Shown: positions 11,736-22,744, counted from the first letter of the stretch. The stretch is DNA of 64,000 bases from Puccinellia tenuiflora (GCA_012064385.1 QRDG01000135.1:180169-244168); one strand, 5' to 3'. The notes: generated by a model not told the origin, from the sequence alone. A program made the numbers and translations.

Positions 11736-11845
11736 AGTCCATATAAGGGACTAAACTTTAGGGGATCGGTTAGAGATGCCCCAAGTAGTAAGTCCATATA
11801 AGGGAGTAAACTTTAGGGGGTCGGTTAGAGATTCTCTAAGTAGTA
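11736..11845 (+). repeat. Tandem duplication, 55-bp unit
   Basis: AGTCCATATAAGGGA...TTAGAGATGCCCC is repeated at 11736-11790 and 11791-11845 with a few substitutions. Confidence 0.8.
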
Positions 11846-12672
11846 TATCGAAGCATCTTTAAGAGATTCCGCAGAGGTCCTACTATTTAAAATCAGTTTA
11901 TAGTAAATCACAAATCATTTTTACGATATGGCATGGGTACTGTCCGAATAGATCCCGCAAAATCCGTATTGCATATCTTTTTTATTTCCTAACTTCATTT
12001 TCCTCCCAGACTAGCATGTATGTGTGCCCCTCGTTCCTTGGCCGCCCCGGCATGTTTTCGGGCCGACAACCCTTACACCTTCCGCTCACAACTTGGCGTC
12101 ACAATCATGGATTCCCGCCTAGCCTCGTGCAGCTACCTAGACTCGCTTGCTCGCGGAGATGCGTTTGGCCCTGCCCCGGCTGCCCCGCGCCACCTTCCTG
12201 CCTCATCGACCGTGGCGCTCCAGTGGAGGTGTTCATGCCAATGAGCTCAAAATTGACTGCAATTTAATCCAATTTTATGGGGAATCGTTCGGAATTGGGG
12301 TGGCTCGCCGGAGACCGGCGTGGATCTGGCCAAAGTTGACATGCAGTGGCGGAGTTTGACTAGATTCCGACGAGTCCGACGCCAACCATGTGACGATTGA
12401 TCTGAAATTCCCATCCAACCAACCATCATGCGGTTTACAATTTCCTGTGAAAATACACCCTGGTGCGACACATATGAGGTACGAGCTCCCCGTTTTACAA
12501 TTTAACTCATAAAATTTTAAGGGTGACCGAATTTACAGGATCTGAAATGGACAACTTTTTACCCAGAACTGCAAAATGGTGATTATTTTGTTGATTTTGA
12601 CTATTTTACAGTATCAGCTATAGAGATGCTCTAGAGGAACTTCACAAGTATTGAGATTGGTTGCTATTTTGT

Positions 12673-12758
12673 GGGTCGACCCAGTTTATGTAGCAGCTAG
12701 CTATTTTGTCGGACTATTTTAAGGGGTCGACTCAGTTTACATAGCAGCTAGCTATTTA
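12673..12758 (+). repeat. Tandem duplication, 51-bp unit (second copy partial)
   Basis: GGGTCGACCCAGTTTATGTA and GCAGCTAGCTATTT recur 51 bp downstream with four or so substitutions. Confidence 0.75.
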
Positions 12759-13334
12759 TTGGTTGCTGAAAGTCCATGGAGCGAACATCATGCATTAACC
12801 TAACATACATGCCCTGATTCAGTATTGAGATTATATACATATATGTATCTATAGGATGTGTCCCCGCACAATTTCGGTACCATCCCTACACTTTCGGTAC
12901 CGTCACGTCTATTTTAACACCGTTAGAACTGATGGACGGTGCCTAGCCATCTTCTGTCTTCTTGTCTAAATTGTTTTCTGCCACAAAGTCTTCTTTACTA
13001 AATTGTCGCAGCAGGGGTCGATCTTCTCGCTGATGCATTCAAGATTTAGTCATAACCCCAAACCTAACTTTTGTGAGCTCACTCGCGTATATGACCAGCT
13101 GATAAACAAGTCATCGTTCTTGCCTACTCAGTGTGCATTCACACAACAAATTATACACGTATGTGTTGACTACTTCGATGTAAACAGCACGCCCGCTCTA
13201 CTGTATTGTTGTTTGTTCAGGATGACCAGCCTGCGAGTTCTTGTTATTATTTCAATAGCTATGTCAACCAGCCACTCGATCATGCGCACGTTTGACTGTA
13301 CTCTGGAACATGGTTTCATTATTTGCTCCTTGTG

Positions 13335-14090
13335 TTTTTTTTTTTTTGGGATAAAGGGATTTTCATTTCAATATATCAACAATACAAAGTATGTCACACC
13401 CGGCCTCTGCATAACAAGATGTACACAACCCAACCACAGACCAGAAAATAAAAAAGCAAAGCTGCACAGACGATTACAAGCATATCTTTAAGCGCCTATG
13501 TAGAAGGAGGCCCCATCCGAAGAATATTAGGCCATCCATGTTGGGAAAAAATATCCCTCACCGTTTGCTCCAGTCGTGCAGACGCCTCCATAAAAAGGTC
13601 TCGAAATTCCACACGTTGCAATGTGGACCACAAACGGAACAAACCTGTGCTTCGGTATAATACCTGCATAAGAGAGAAATTTTTGTCATTAAACACTTTG
13701 TCATTTCTACACAGCCAGAGCGACCATATAACGGCTAACGCTCCCACCCTAATAATAGTTCTATCCCTCTTATCAATTCCATGTAGCCAATCGCCAAAAA
13801 TATTTGCGACTGAACATGGTGGACGTAAGGTAGATGCTATTTGGATGGCTGACCATATAGAACAGGCAACTCTGCACTGGAAGAACAAATGTGTGATTGT
13901 TTCCTCCTGAGGACAAAAAACACATTTCGAACTCCCATGCCAGTTGCGCTTAATAAGGTTATCCTTGGTTAGGATCACCCCTTTTCGAAGATACCACGCA
14001 AAAAATTTCAATTTTAGTGATATCTTCATCTTCCAAATTTTCTTATTGCTATTGACCAAGAGAACACTTGTTTTGTACAAAATGGGGAAG
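13335..14090 (-). mobile_element. 5'-truncated LINE (L1-like) with poly(A) tail
   Basis: On the minus strand an ORF2 C-terminal tail is followed by a 3' region with GCAGAGGCCGGGTGTGAC and a 13-base A tail (T13 at 13335-13347 on plus). The 5' limit is set near 14090, where recognisable ORF2 similarity fades. I could not find a TSD. Confidence 0.75.
13496..14080 (-). pseudogene. LINE ORF2 C-terminal fragment (zf-RVT region)
   Basis: The 194-codon frame contains the zf-RVT pattern at the end of plant LINE ORF2: IWKMKISLKLKFFAWYLRKG, then a Cys-X2-Cys...His-X4-Cys cluster (CVFCPQEETITHLFFQC) and a tail with ALAVIWSLWLCRNDKVF. The endonuclease and reverse transcriptase parts are missing by 5' truncation. 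The frame is open from its TTG at 14080 back into the truncation point, so the first residue has no biological meaning. Confidence 0.8.
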
Positions 14091-14283
14091 ATTCTCCAAT
14101 TTCATCAACTAAACAAACCAAGTGTACATGCAGTGCCAGAGAAGTAAATGAATCTTACAAATTGTAGATGAAGGTTAAGTATTGTTGGCATTCTTAGCCT
14201 TATCACAAGGAAACCCGGCGGCTAAGTCATGTCAGGCCCTCACTCAATTTCTCCAACCCTAATAAAAATTGTAATTGTACGGA

Positions 14284-14337
14284 CACACCCCACCACCACC
14301 ACCACCACGCACGCGCGCGCGCGCGCACACACACACG
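14284..14337 (+). repeat. Compound microsatellite (CAC)n-(CG)n-(CA)n
   Basis: About seven CAC/ACC triplets are followed by an alternating (GC)n run and then (AC)n. The alternating purine-pyrimidine stretch is the type that can form Z-DNA. Confidence 0.9.
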
Positions 14338-15516
14338 CTAAAAAGGGGTTTGTTTGTCCGCCCCTAAAAACGGTATATAAAAATCACCTAGCTCGGCTCT
14401 CTATAAACAAAATAATGGTGGGAGTAGCTCTAGTAGTTCGTTGAAGTTTCTATAATGACTCATTCATTTGTTATAGCACATCCTTCCGAGTGACCAAACA
14501 CCTCTCACACGACCACCTTTAGGAAAACCTAGTCTTATCAGAAGGAAAACCTTGTTGCTCATTGTTGAAGTAGTTTTTATATACCTTTTGTACATCAAAA
14601 TAACTGACAAAATTAAGATTGATTAGGAAAACATTCTAACAAAATTTATATTTTTCTTTACAAAATCAGAATGCACATGACCACTATGCCAGAAGGTATC
14701 AACTGCTAATGATATCCCGTCTGTTTTGTTAGGATGATTCGTGCGGTGAGGAAATTTCGCAAAAAAAACTTACTATTCTTCAAAATCAACACACAGACAC
14801 CCCATCTCCGTGTATGTTTCGTTCCAAGTTTCACAATATGTTTAATGTGTTTACTTTTCAGTGAATGCGTGCGAAAAGATTGAGAAACACGCTACGGAAA
14901 TTCCAAGTTTGATAAGATGTTTCACTTTAACAAAACATTTTTTGTTGTCAAGTTTCATGCATCAACAACCACTAGGACCAAAAATCCGAACTGATCAAAA
15001 CACGTGGGCGATCCACCTATACTTTAACATTTGCTACACCCACCATGAAACAAGTGCAAAAATTAATACAGAACAGTTTTTTTTTTCAATGAACTTGTAA
15101 AGACAAGCTGATCAATTATTTATTTGACATTGCAGAGGAAACATTTACAAATCTCCACCACATCATGTGTGAGGACGTTAATATAATTATTTTTTAGGCG
15201 CTTATACTAACCAAAATTTAGTTTCCCGACGAATTTGTAGGTGAAGGTTTGACTGAGATACTATTCAACGTAGCAACGCGTGTGATATTTTGTAATTATG
15301 CATGCATCTTGAGATATCATATCTTTACTAGCTGGCTGGTAGGAGTCTCTTGGTCAACTAGTTTTTTAGGGGAAAAGAAAATTTCAGTCAACTAGCTAGA
15401 TACCTGCTACGTGCGTAAGTACTGCCCAAAGCTTGACTTCCAGGCCGGGAGATACTGAACATATATCTTCCACAATAAAGAGTAATTCGATCATGGGAGA
15501 TGAACGTCTTACCTTG
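14338..15516. other. Low-copy AT-rich sequence, no gene recognised
   Basis: No domain-bearing frame is visible. The short plus frame at 14861-15100 lacks similarity I recognise. Confidence 0.4.
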
Positions 15517-15850
15517 GGGTGATATATAGTAGTACTACAGTGTCTGCTGTAGCAGCTAGCAGTGACATCCTTTAGTTAAATATTCCACGTTCGGGGTCAT
15601 GGAAGAGTCAATGCTATAGTTTCTCGTCTTTCGGGTGATATATAGTAGTACTACAGTGTCTGCTGCAGAAGCTAGCAGTGCCATCGTTTAGTTGAATATT
15701 CCACGTTCGGGGTCATGGAAGAGTCAATGCTATAGTTTCTCGTCTTTCGGGTGATATATAGTAGTACTGCAGTGTCTGCGACAGCTAGCAGTGCCATCGT
15801 TTAGTTGAATATGTCATGGAAGAGTCAATGCTATAGTTTCTCGTCTTTCC
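15517..15850 (+). repeat. Tandem repeat, 116-bp unit, nearly three copies
   Basis: Units start at 15517, 15633 and 15749 with GGGTGATATATAGTAGTAC and end with TAGTTTCTCGTCTTTC. The third has lost a short segment around CCACGTTCGGGG. Units 1 and 2 differ at only a few sites. The repeat is embedded in low-copy sequence. Confidence 0.85.
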
Positions 15851-16070
15851 GAGTATACATGCATGCTCTGCTAGTCTTTCTTCCACGTAGAGCTCTTCTT
15901 GGTTCATTGGCAACTCCCCACGGGTCTACACGTCCATTAATTTGAAACATCAGCATTCCTTTGTCCACACCCTCTATTTATTTGAAAACATCAGCGCTTC
16001 AGTAGGCTAATTTTTGTTAGAAGTTATACAAGAAATATACAAAAAGGAAAGATACATCCGAAACTACTCT

Positions 16071-16119
16071 CCCGGTGAAAATTCACTCAAACACTTGGCG
16101 CCCGTGGTCACCCAAAGGC
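16071..16119 (-). pseudogene. LINE ORF2 extreme C terminus
   Basis: Reads LWVTTGAKCLSEFSPGE and then TAG on the minus strand, matching the usual W-x-x-A-G-A-K ending of this LINE family. The MULE sits immediately upstream. Confidence 0.65.
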
Positions 16120-16410
16120 GAGTTGATAGCATGGAACTACCACTTTTGAGGTTAAAATTCGAAAAACTACCACTTTTCATTTCAATCGCAAAAAACTACC
16201 ACATTCATTTTGTTTTTCGCAATAAACACTGATCACGGATTTAGAGCGAATTGACAGCTAAACTGACAGAGGGCCCCACTTCGCAGTCCAATAAAAAAAT
16301 AAAATCTGAGAAAAGAAATGGTTGGGTGACATGGACTGTGGGCCCCACTTGTCAGCCTAAATAAAAAAACAAAATATCTAAAAAAAAAGAGGCAGCGTTG
16401 ACTCCAGTAG
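16120..16410 (+). repeat. Left terminal inverted repeat of the MULE
   Basis: Pairs with 21999-22289 inverted. The outer 100 bp or so is close to identical and includes three GTAGTTTTT-type motifs. The inner part is less conserved (GGGCCCCACTTGTCAG) and ends at GCGTTGACTC. Confidence 0.85.
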
Positions 16411-16583
16411 GACATGTGCACGGTGAAGGGAGCTGCCAACGCCGGCGGGCGAACGCGGCGGAGGACGGCGACCATGGAGGCCGCAAACGCGACGACGGAC
16501 GGTGGCCACAACGGCGGCGGACGACTACCATAGAGGCGACGAACTTGTGCGGCGAGTGCTCCTTTCGCAGCGGCGGCGGACGG

Positions 16584-17198
16584 TGTCGTGGTGGGTTGCA
16601 CGGCATATCCATCAAGGATGGAAAAGATTGTGGAGCAAGGCGGCGATGGCGTTTCGGCGGGATTGGGCACAAGCACGGCAAGAACACATGCGATGTACCC
16701 AGGTTCGGGGCCCTCTTGTGGAGGTAACACCCCTACGTCCTGCATGTCTGATGTATATCATGGCATAGATCTCGGGCTACATGGTTGCTCCTTGAGCTGT
16801 GTTTCTCTCCTTCTAGCTAGAGGAAGAAGAAGGGGTAGGTGGGGATGAGAAGAGCCTCCACCTCCCAAATATGTATCTAGGGTTTCCTCTAAAGGTTGCC
16901 TCTCAAGGGCTCCCTGGTGCACCTTATAAAGGGGATGCCCAGGGGACAAAGGGGTGGCCCATTAGGCCCAGCTAGTACTACTTAGGGCAGCCTGGAGCCT
17001 CCAGCCGGACGGGCAGCCTGGAGCCTCCAGCCGGACGGGCAGCCTGGAGCCTCCAGCCGGACGGGCAGCCTGGAGCCTCCAGCCGGACGGGCAGCCTGGA
17101 GCCTCCAGCCAGCAGCCTGCTTCATCTTCGTGGTTTGCTTCTCTTGTTCTTTTGTTCAGTCGTGGACTTTGGTATACCCAGGGGTCATTCCCCCGACA
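16584..17198 (-). repeat. 3' LTR of element E (615 bp)
   Basis: Contains five 26-bp units GGGCAGCCTGGAGCCTCCAG..., starting at 16985, 17011, 17037, 17063 and 17089 (last one partial). The other LTR has two units; the 78-bp length difference equals exactly three units. Confidence 0.85.
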
Positions 17199-17212
17199 CT
17201 AGCCCCCGAGAT
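17199..17212 (-). other. Polypurine tract of element E
   Basis: Minus-strand GATCTCGGGGGCTAG directly precedes the 3' LTR. Confidence 0.55.
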
Positions 17213-17239
17213 CGTGGATGAAATGCTGGAGTCGGAGCT

Positions 17240-18250
17240 GGAGCCGGCTGAAACTTGGAGCTGAAGTCGGATGAACTTGAAGCCGGATGAACTTGAAGCC
17301 GGACGAAGTTGAAGCCGGACGAACTTGAAGCCGGACGAACTTGAAGCCGGATGAACTTGAAGCCGGACGAAGTTGAAGCCGGACGAACTCGAAGCCGGAC
17401 GAACTTGGCGCCGGACGAAGTTGAAGCCGGACGAAGTTGAAGCCGGATGAACTTGACGCCGGATGAAAATCCTTGAAGCCGGATGAAAATCCTTGAAGCC
17501 GGATGAAAATCCTTGAAGCCGGATGAAAATCCTTGAAGCCGGATGAAAGTTGTGGCCAGATGAAAAATCCTTGAAGCCGAATGAAAATCCTTGAAGCCGG
17601 ATGAAAATCCTAGAAGTTGGAGCTGGGCGAAAAGCCTTGAAGTTGTAGCCTTGAAGCCAGATGAAAAAGCCTAGAAGCCTGCAGCCGGATTAATAGCCTT
17701 GAAGTTGAAGCCTTGAAGCCAGATGAAAAAGCCTAGAAGCCTGCAGCCGGATTAATAGCCTTGAAGTTGAAGCCTTGAAGCCAGATGAAAAAGCCTAGAA
17801 GCCTGCAGCCGGATTAATAGCCTTGAAGTTGAAGCCTTGAAGCCAGATGAAAAAGCCTAGACGCCTGTAGCCGGATTAATAGCCTTGAAGTTGAAGCCTT
17901 GAAGCCAGATGAAAAATCCTAGAAGACAAATGAAAAAGCCTATAAGCCTGCAGCCGGATTAATAGCCTTGAAGTTGGAGCCTTGAAGCCAGATGAAAAAG
18001 CCTAGAAGCCTGCAGCCGGATTAATAGCCTTGAAGTTGAAGCCTTGAAGCCAGATGAAAAAGCCTAGACGCCTGCAGCCGGATTAATAGCCTTGAAGTTG
18101 AAGCCTTGAAGCCAGATGAAAAAGCCTAGAAGCCAAACGAAAAAGCCTAGACGCCTGCAGCCGGATTAATAGCCTTGAAGCCGGAAGAAAGTTGAACCGG
18201 ATGAAAAACCTTGAAGCCAGATGAAAATCCTTGAAGCCAAATGGCATCGT
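17240..18250 (+). repeat. Internal satellite-like array of element E (17- to 62-bp units)
   Basis: Three sub-blocks grade into each other: GAAGCCGGACGAACTT units (about 17 bp, 17250-17460), CTTGAAGCCGGATGAAAATC units (about 23 bp, 17457-17600), and a 62-bp composite from about 17640 with CCAGATGAAAAAGCCTAGA and GCAGCCGGATTAATAGCC. All derive from a GAAGCCGGATGAA core. No gene is supported here. Confidence 0.85.
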
Positions 18251-18270
18251 AGACGACTGCAGAATTTGGA

Positions 18271-18810
18271 GTTGAATTCGGGCTCTCGGCCGGGGTGATA
18301 GAGTCCTCCGGGTCTGCAGTTGTGCAGGACCCATGAATGATATTGCCGGCTGACAGCGTGGCAGCCCCCGGGCTCTTGGCCGGGGTGATAGAGTCCTCCG
18401 GGTCGGCAGATGCGCAGGATCTGGGGATGAGATTGCCGGCTGATGGCGTGGCAGCCCCCGGGCTCTTGGCCGGGGTGATAGAGTCCTCCGGGTCGGCGGA
18501 TGCGCAGGACCCGGGAATGAGATTGCCGGCTGACGGCGTGGCAGCCCCCGGGCTCTTGGCCGGGGTGGTAGAGTCCTCCGGGTCGGCGGATGCGCAGGAC
18601 CCGGGAATGAGATTGCCGGCTGACGGTGTGGCAGCCCCCGGGCTCTTGGCCGGGGTGGTAGAGTCCTCCGGGTCGGCGGATGCGCAGGATCCGGGGATGA
18701 GATTGCCAGCTGACGGCGTGGCAGCCCCCGGGCTCTTGGCCGGGGTGGTAGAGTCCTCCGGGTCGGCGGATGCGCAGGACCCGGGAATGAGATTGCCGGC
18801 TTGGCGGCTG
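18271..18810 (+). repeat. 90-bp tandem repeat, six units
   Basis: GCAGCCCCCGGGCTCTTGGC recurs at 18361, 18451, 18541, 18631 and 18721, with a diverged first unit before it. Because 90 is a multiple of three, frames stay open across the array on both strands (213 codons on plus from 18337, 239 on minus to 18885), giving 30-residue repeats. I treat these as repeat artefacts. Confidence 0.9.
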
Positions 18811-18979
18811 CTTGCCTCTGGGTCTCTTGGACCGGAGGTCTTTGGCCTTCTGCCGGTTGGCGGCTATTGCGCTTCCGAGCTCCAAGTTGGGAGTGATGGC
18901 GATGATGATGTCGAGCCCCCGAGCTTCGCGGTGTGGGCGATGGTGGTGACGTGTTCCCGAGGTTCGCGACGAGGGTGAT

Positions 18980-20773
18980 GATGATGTCGAGTTCCCGAAA
19001 ACCCAGCTGTGGATGGAGCCGGTCGAAGGGGTAGCCAGCTAGAGGAGCCGGTCGGCTTGGGGATCCACTAGCCCCCGAAGTTGTTGAGGACCTGTAGCGC
19101 TAGCAGGAGGGCCTTGGCAGGTTCATGCAAAGATGGTTACACAAGAAACGAAGTCAGTCAATAGATTACAATGTACAAAATCTGCGGTTTCTATTGTTTT
19201 TTGCAGGCATAGAAGAATTGTTGCAGTCTGGGATCCGAATTGCCAGGGACAGCCGGATTGATCGCAGCCGGCCTAGCTGCCGGGTGGAGTTGGAACCAAA
19301 TGGAGTCCCAGTCTACTCTGCAGGCTGACTCTCTTTTTTCTGTTTAATTTACCAAATGGACCGGCCGGCTCTCTTCCTTTTTTCTTTCTTCTCCTCTGTT
19401 TTTCGTTCTCCTTCCCCAGCCGGCTCTCCATTTTGATTCTTCTGGGTGGCCAGCCGGCGGAGGAATGGTGCGCGGGGGCGTTGGAGCCCGAGGTGGCCGA
19501 CCGGGAGGAGCCGAAGCCGGACGCGGCCACGGCGGCGCGCAGGAGCCGACGCGAAGGCCAACGACGGCACGACCGCGCGGACGGCGACAGAGGCAAGGGG
19601 GGCGGCTGAAGCTCAGTTGACCGGAGGCCGGGCGGAGGCAGCTGTCAAAGAGGAGGCCGGATGCGACGTGGGCGTGCGCGGGAGGCGGCAGCCGAGGTCG
19701 GACGCACGGGCGCTTGGGCCCCCGGAGGCGGAGCGGCCGGACAGGTCGAAGCCGGCCCGAGGCGGGCGCGGAGCAGGAGCCGAAGGCGGCGGCCCAAGCT
19801 GGGGCGGCGGTCGCGGAGGCGGCCAGGAGCTGGAGCCGGCGGCGGTCGCGGAGGCGGCCTGGAGCTGGAGCCGGCGGCGGGGACGGGCCAGAGCAGGAGC
19901 CGACGGCAGCGGCCCGAGCTGGGGCGCGATGAGGGGCCGGAGGTGACCGGCCGATCGTGGCAGGTCGAGCGGCGGAGCTCGAGTGCGGGCGCGGGTCCGG
20001 AGGCTGGACGCTCGCTCGGACGGGGCGGAGCCAGAGTCGGCCGGACGCGCGGGCGCGTGCACGATTGGAGGCGGAGGTGCGGTCGGGGCGGCCTCGTGCG
20101 GGAGGCGGCGCGGAAGCCGGGCGCGGTCACGAGCGGGTGAAGGAGACGGGGAGTGGCGGTCGACAGGGCGAGGTGCGGTCGCGAGCACGCAGGCGGACAG
20201 AGCGACGCGGCACTCGTGCAGACGCGGGCGCACGCAGGCGGAAGGCGTGCGCGGGCGCAGAGGAGTCCTTGCGTAGGCTGGAGGCGGACGAGCGTGGGCG
20301 AGGTCGGCGGAGCGCTGGAGGCTTGCGGTTGAGCGCGGGGCGCCGAGGCAGACGCGGTGCAGCTCGGGATGGCGCGACCTTGCACGAGAGCAGAGGAGGC
20401 CAAAGGCGCGGATTCGCACGTGGTCGTGGAGGAGTAGGTGCGGAGGAGCTCGAGGTCGGAGACGCGGCCTTGGATGCACACAGGAGGCGGAGGAGGCCGG
20501 CGCGGAAGAGCTCGAGGTTGGAGGCGATGAGTTGCTGCCACACGAGGACGACGTAGATGCAAGCGTACGGGTGCGGTAGGTGGTGGAGGTCCACTGCTGC
20601 TTCACGCGCTGGTGACGAGTGGTGGTGTCGATGTTGCTCCAGATCCCGAGGCTAAGCACAGCGCCATGGCTGGTGGACGGAGCTTCTCCGGGGGAGATGG
20701 TTGGCGCCGAGGCGGCGACGAAGATGTTGATGAAGTAGGGTCCCGCCGAGAACGGGATCCGCTCGCCGCTCGC
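18980..20773. other. GC-rich interior of element E, no recognised gene
   Basis: Long frames occur on both strands (for example 446 codons on minus, 19613-20953) because the sequence is about 75-80% GC and stop-poor. They are Ala/Arg/Pro/Ser-rich and show no gag, pol or other known motif. Confidence 0.5.
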
Positions 20774-20790
20774 CCCACGGTAGGCGCCAA
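20774..20790 (-). other. Primer-binding site of element E
   Basis: Minus-strand TTGGCGCCTACCGTGGG lies just inside the right LTR. It differs from the tRNA-Asp-like site of elements A and B. Confidence 0.6.
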
Positions 20791-20791
20791 A

Positions 20792-21328
20792 TGTCGTGGT
20801 GGGTTGCACGGCATATCCATCAAGGATGGAAAAGATTGTGGAGCAAGGCGGCGATGGCGTTCCGGCAGGATTGGGCATAAGCACAGCAAGAACACACGCG
20901 ATGTACCCAGGTTCGGGGCCCTCTTGTGGAGGTAACACCCCTACGTCCTGCATGTCTGATGTATATCATGGCATAGATCTCGGGCTACATGGTTGCTCCT
21001 TGAGCTGTGTTTCTCTCCTTCTAGCTAGAGGAAGAAGAAGGGGTAGGTGGGGATGAGAAGAGCCTCCACCTCCCAAATATGTATCTAGGGTTTCCTCTAA
21101 AGGTTGCCTCTCAAGGGCTCCCTGGTGCACCTTATAAAGGGGATGCCCAGGGGACAAAGGGGTGGCCCATTAGGCCACGCTAGTACTACTTAGGGCAGCC
21201 TGGAGCCTCCGGCCGGACGGGCAGCCTGGAGCCTCTAGCCAGCAGCCTGCTTCATCTTCGTGGTTTGCTTCTCTTGTTCTTTTGTTCAGTCGTGGACTTT
21301 GGTATACCCAGGGGTCATTCCCCTGACA
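20792..21328 (-). repeat. 5' LTR of element E (537 bp)
   Basis: Nearly identical to the left LTR apart from three missing 26-bp units and a small number of substitutions, for example CCTGACA instead of CCCGACA at the end. This suggests a fairly young insertion. Confidence 0.85.
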
Positions 21329-21333
21329 GACGG

Positions 21334-21998
21334 CGACCACGGAGGCGGCGAGGCGAGCAGGCGTGCGCGGGCGGCGAGGCAAATAGGCGCTCACGGGCGG
21401 CGGCGAGCAGGCACGCGTGGGCTGCGACGCGAGCAAACGCGCACGGTCGGAGGAGGCTGGACGACGTCAATATCATCCGCGACGGCGGCCGGTGCTCAGG
21501 AAGATCCGGTCGATTGCGGCGAACCAGTGCATCCTGACACATGATCTTCGGTGGCGAGGTAGAAGGCGCGGTGGAGGAACTCCTGGACTTGAAGGCGGAG
21601 CTCAGGATAGCTTTACGGCGATGGAAAGGAGTTGAACGCCGACGGTGGCAGGTTATGGACGCCAATCGCATTCCAAGCGTGCACAGCTTCCCAGCACGTG
21701 AGAATTCACCAGGAGGTGGAGGAAAGCAAGGGGAACATCCCAGACATCACCAACTGTATCGGGTCGATGCAGATAGCGGCGATGTGAGGGGGACGGCGGT
21801 GGCAGAATGGGTGCGCGCGGGCGCAGGACGGGCAAGCGCGGACGGGCGGGCACGAGGCGGCGCGCAGGTGCAGCGCGCGCGCGTGCGGGCGAGGCGGCGC
21901 GCAGGCGCGCGGTCGGCGAGCTTCTAGGCTGGCACGGGGCGGCGTCCCCGGCTGCTGCTCGCTCGCCGGCGAACTGGCTGCTGCCGACCACGGTGCTC
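21334..21998. other. GC-rich internal segment of the MULE, possible captured host sequence
   Basis: Coding-like composition, unlike the AT-rich arms. Open frames exist on plus (21541-21927) and minus (21315-21671, 21653-22009) but I recognise no protein. It continues the 16411-16583 segment across the nested element E. Confidence 0.4.
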
Positions 21999-22289
21999 CC
22001 TCGAGTCAACGCGGCCTCATGTTTTCTCTTTTTTTATATAGATATATTTTTGTTTTTTATTGGGCTGATAAGTGGGCCCACAGTCCACCTCACCCAACAA
22101 TTTTTTTATTTTTTTATTTGTCTGAAAAGTGGGGTCCACGGTCAGTTTCGCCGTCAATTCCCGTTCAATTCGTGATCAGTGCATTTTGCGAACGGCCGAA
22201 CAAAATGTGGTAGTTTTTTGTGATTGAAATGAAAAGTGGTAGTTTTTCGAATTTTAAGCTCAAAAGCGGTAGTTCTATGCTATCAACTC
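21999..22289 (-). repeat. Right terminal inverted repeat of the MULE
   Basis: Inverted copy of 16120-16410. Confidence 0.85.
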
Positions 22290-22298
22290 CCCAGAGGC

Positions 22299-22507
22299 GG
22301 GCCTCTCATTTAATCTTGTCAAGAACAGTCAAAAGAGATGCATGTTGTTATGAAAAACATGTGCATTCCGCTCGTCCCCTATTTCCCATGAGGTGAGCAA
22401 GGCGAGGGAAGCCAATACTTTCAATTTGGATTTGAGCCGTCCCATTTTGATCCACCAACTTTGTACAGTGTGCATCGGCAATTGATTCAAGTCAAGAGCG
22501 TGAAGAT
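22299..22507 (-). pseudogene. LINE ORF2 C-terminal fragment, middle piece
   Basis: Minus-strand reading gives LHALDLNQLPMHTVQSWW and then ASLALLTSWEIGDERNAHVF, the pattern that follows the zf-RVT fingers in plant LINE ORF2. A TGA follows near 22329. The piece sits between the plus-strand retroposon and the MULE. Confidence 0.75.
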
Positions 22508-22744
22508 TCTCACGAACAGATTCTTGCCTCCCGGGTCGCTCCGGTCGAGCGCCTCCAGGGGCCTCCCAAACCCTACCAAAAATACCCCTGATCCGCGCTC
22601 CACTGGTCGTCGCCACCGCCGACGCCGGGGGCGGTGGTGGCGCCCGGCTCGCCAAAGGCGGGTGGGTTGTGGCCTGTGGAGGTGTATCGAAGTGGCGTTC
22701 CTACAAGCGGGGGGAGCGGCGCCGGCTCGTTCGCGTGCGGAGGG

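Larger units (their letters stand above)
10691..13334. other. Low-copy intergenic sequence, no gene recognised
   Basis: I see no domain-bearing ORF. It holds a T19 run near 11047-11065, a short LTR-end-like motif (GTCCGGGCTGTTACA near 11665) and two local tandem duplications listed separately. The 162-codon plus frame at 13003-13491 starts here and runs into the LINE poly(T), so it is not convincing. Confidence 0.4.
16584..21328 (-). mobile_element. Non-autonomous LTR retrotransposon E, nested in the MULE
   Basis: LTRs at 16584-17198 and 20792-21328 (TGTCGTGGTGGG...CCCGACA) are flanked by a perfect TSD GACGG (16579-16583 and 21329-21333). The primer site next to the right LTR and the G-rich tract next to the left LTR set the minus orientation. 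The 3.6-kb interior has no gag or pol motif. It consists of several tandem-repeat blocks and a very GC-rich segment (19440-20780), so it is a LARD-like element that must be mobilised in trans. Confidence 0.85.
16120..22289. mobile_element. Mutator-like element with long terminal inverted repeats, non-autonomous
   Basis: Inverted arms of about 290 bp begin GAGTTGATAGCATGGAACTA (left) and GAGTTGATAGCATAGAACTA (right, inverted). The flanks are CCCAAAGGC (16111-16119) and CCCAGAGGC (22290-22298), a 9-bp TSD with one mismatch; 9 bp is characteristic of Mutator. Without the LTR element nested in it, it carries about 840 bp of GC-rich internal sequence and no MURA transposase, so it is a Pack-MULE-like candidate. 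Confidence 0.85.

Noticed and set aside
13003..13491. 162-codon plus-strand ORF
   Set aside because: It runs from low-copy sequence through the LINE poly(T) into antisense LINE 3' region, so it cannot be a single old gene; no domain.
18166..18978. Repeat proteins of 213 (plus) and 239 (minus) codons
   Set aside because: Both are by-products of the 90-bp tandem array; a period divisible by three keeps all frames open.
19613..20953. 446-codon minus-strand ORF and overlapping long frames on both strands
   Set aside because: Very GC-rich, stop-poor sequence inside element E, running through its LTR and primer site. Composition is Ala/Arg/Pro/Ser with no domain, and frames are equally long on the opposite strand.
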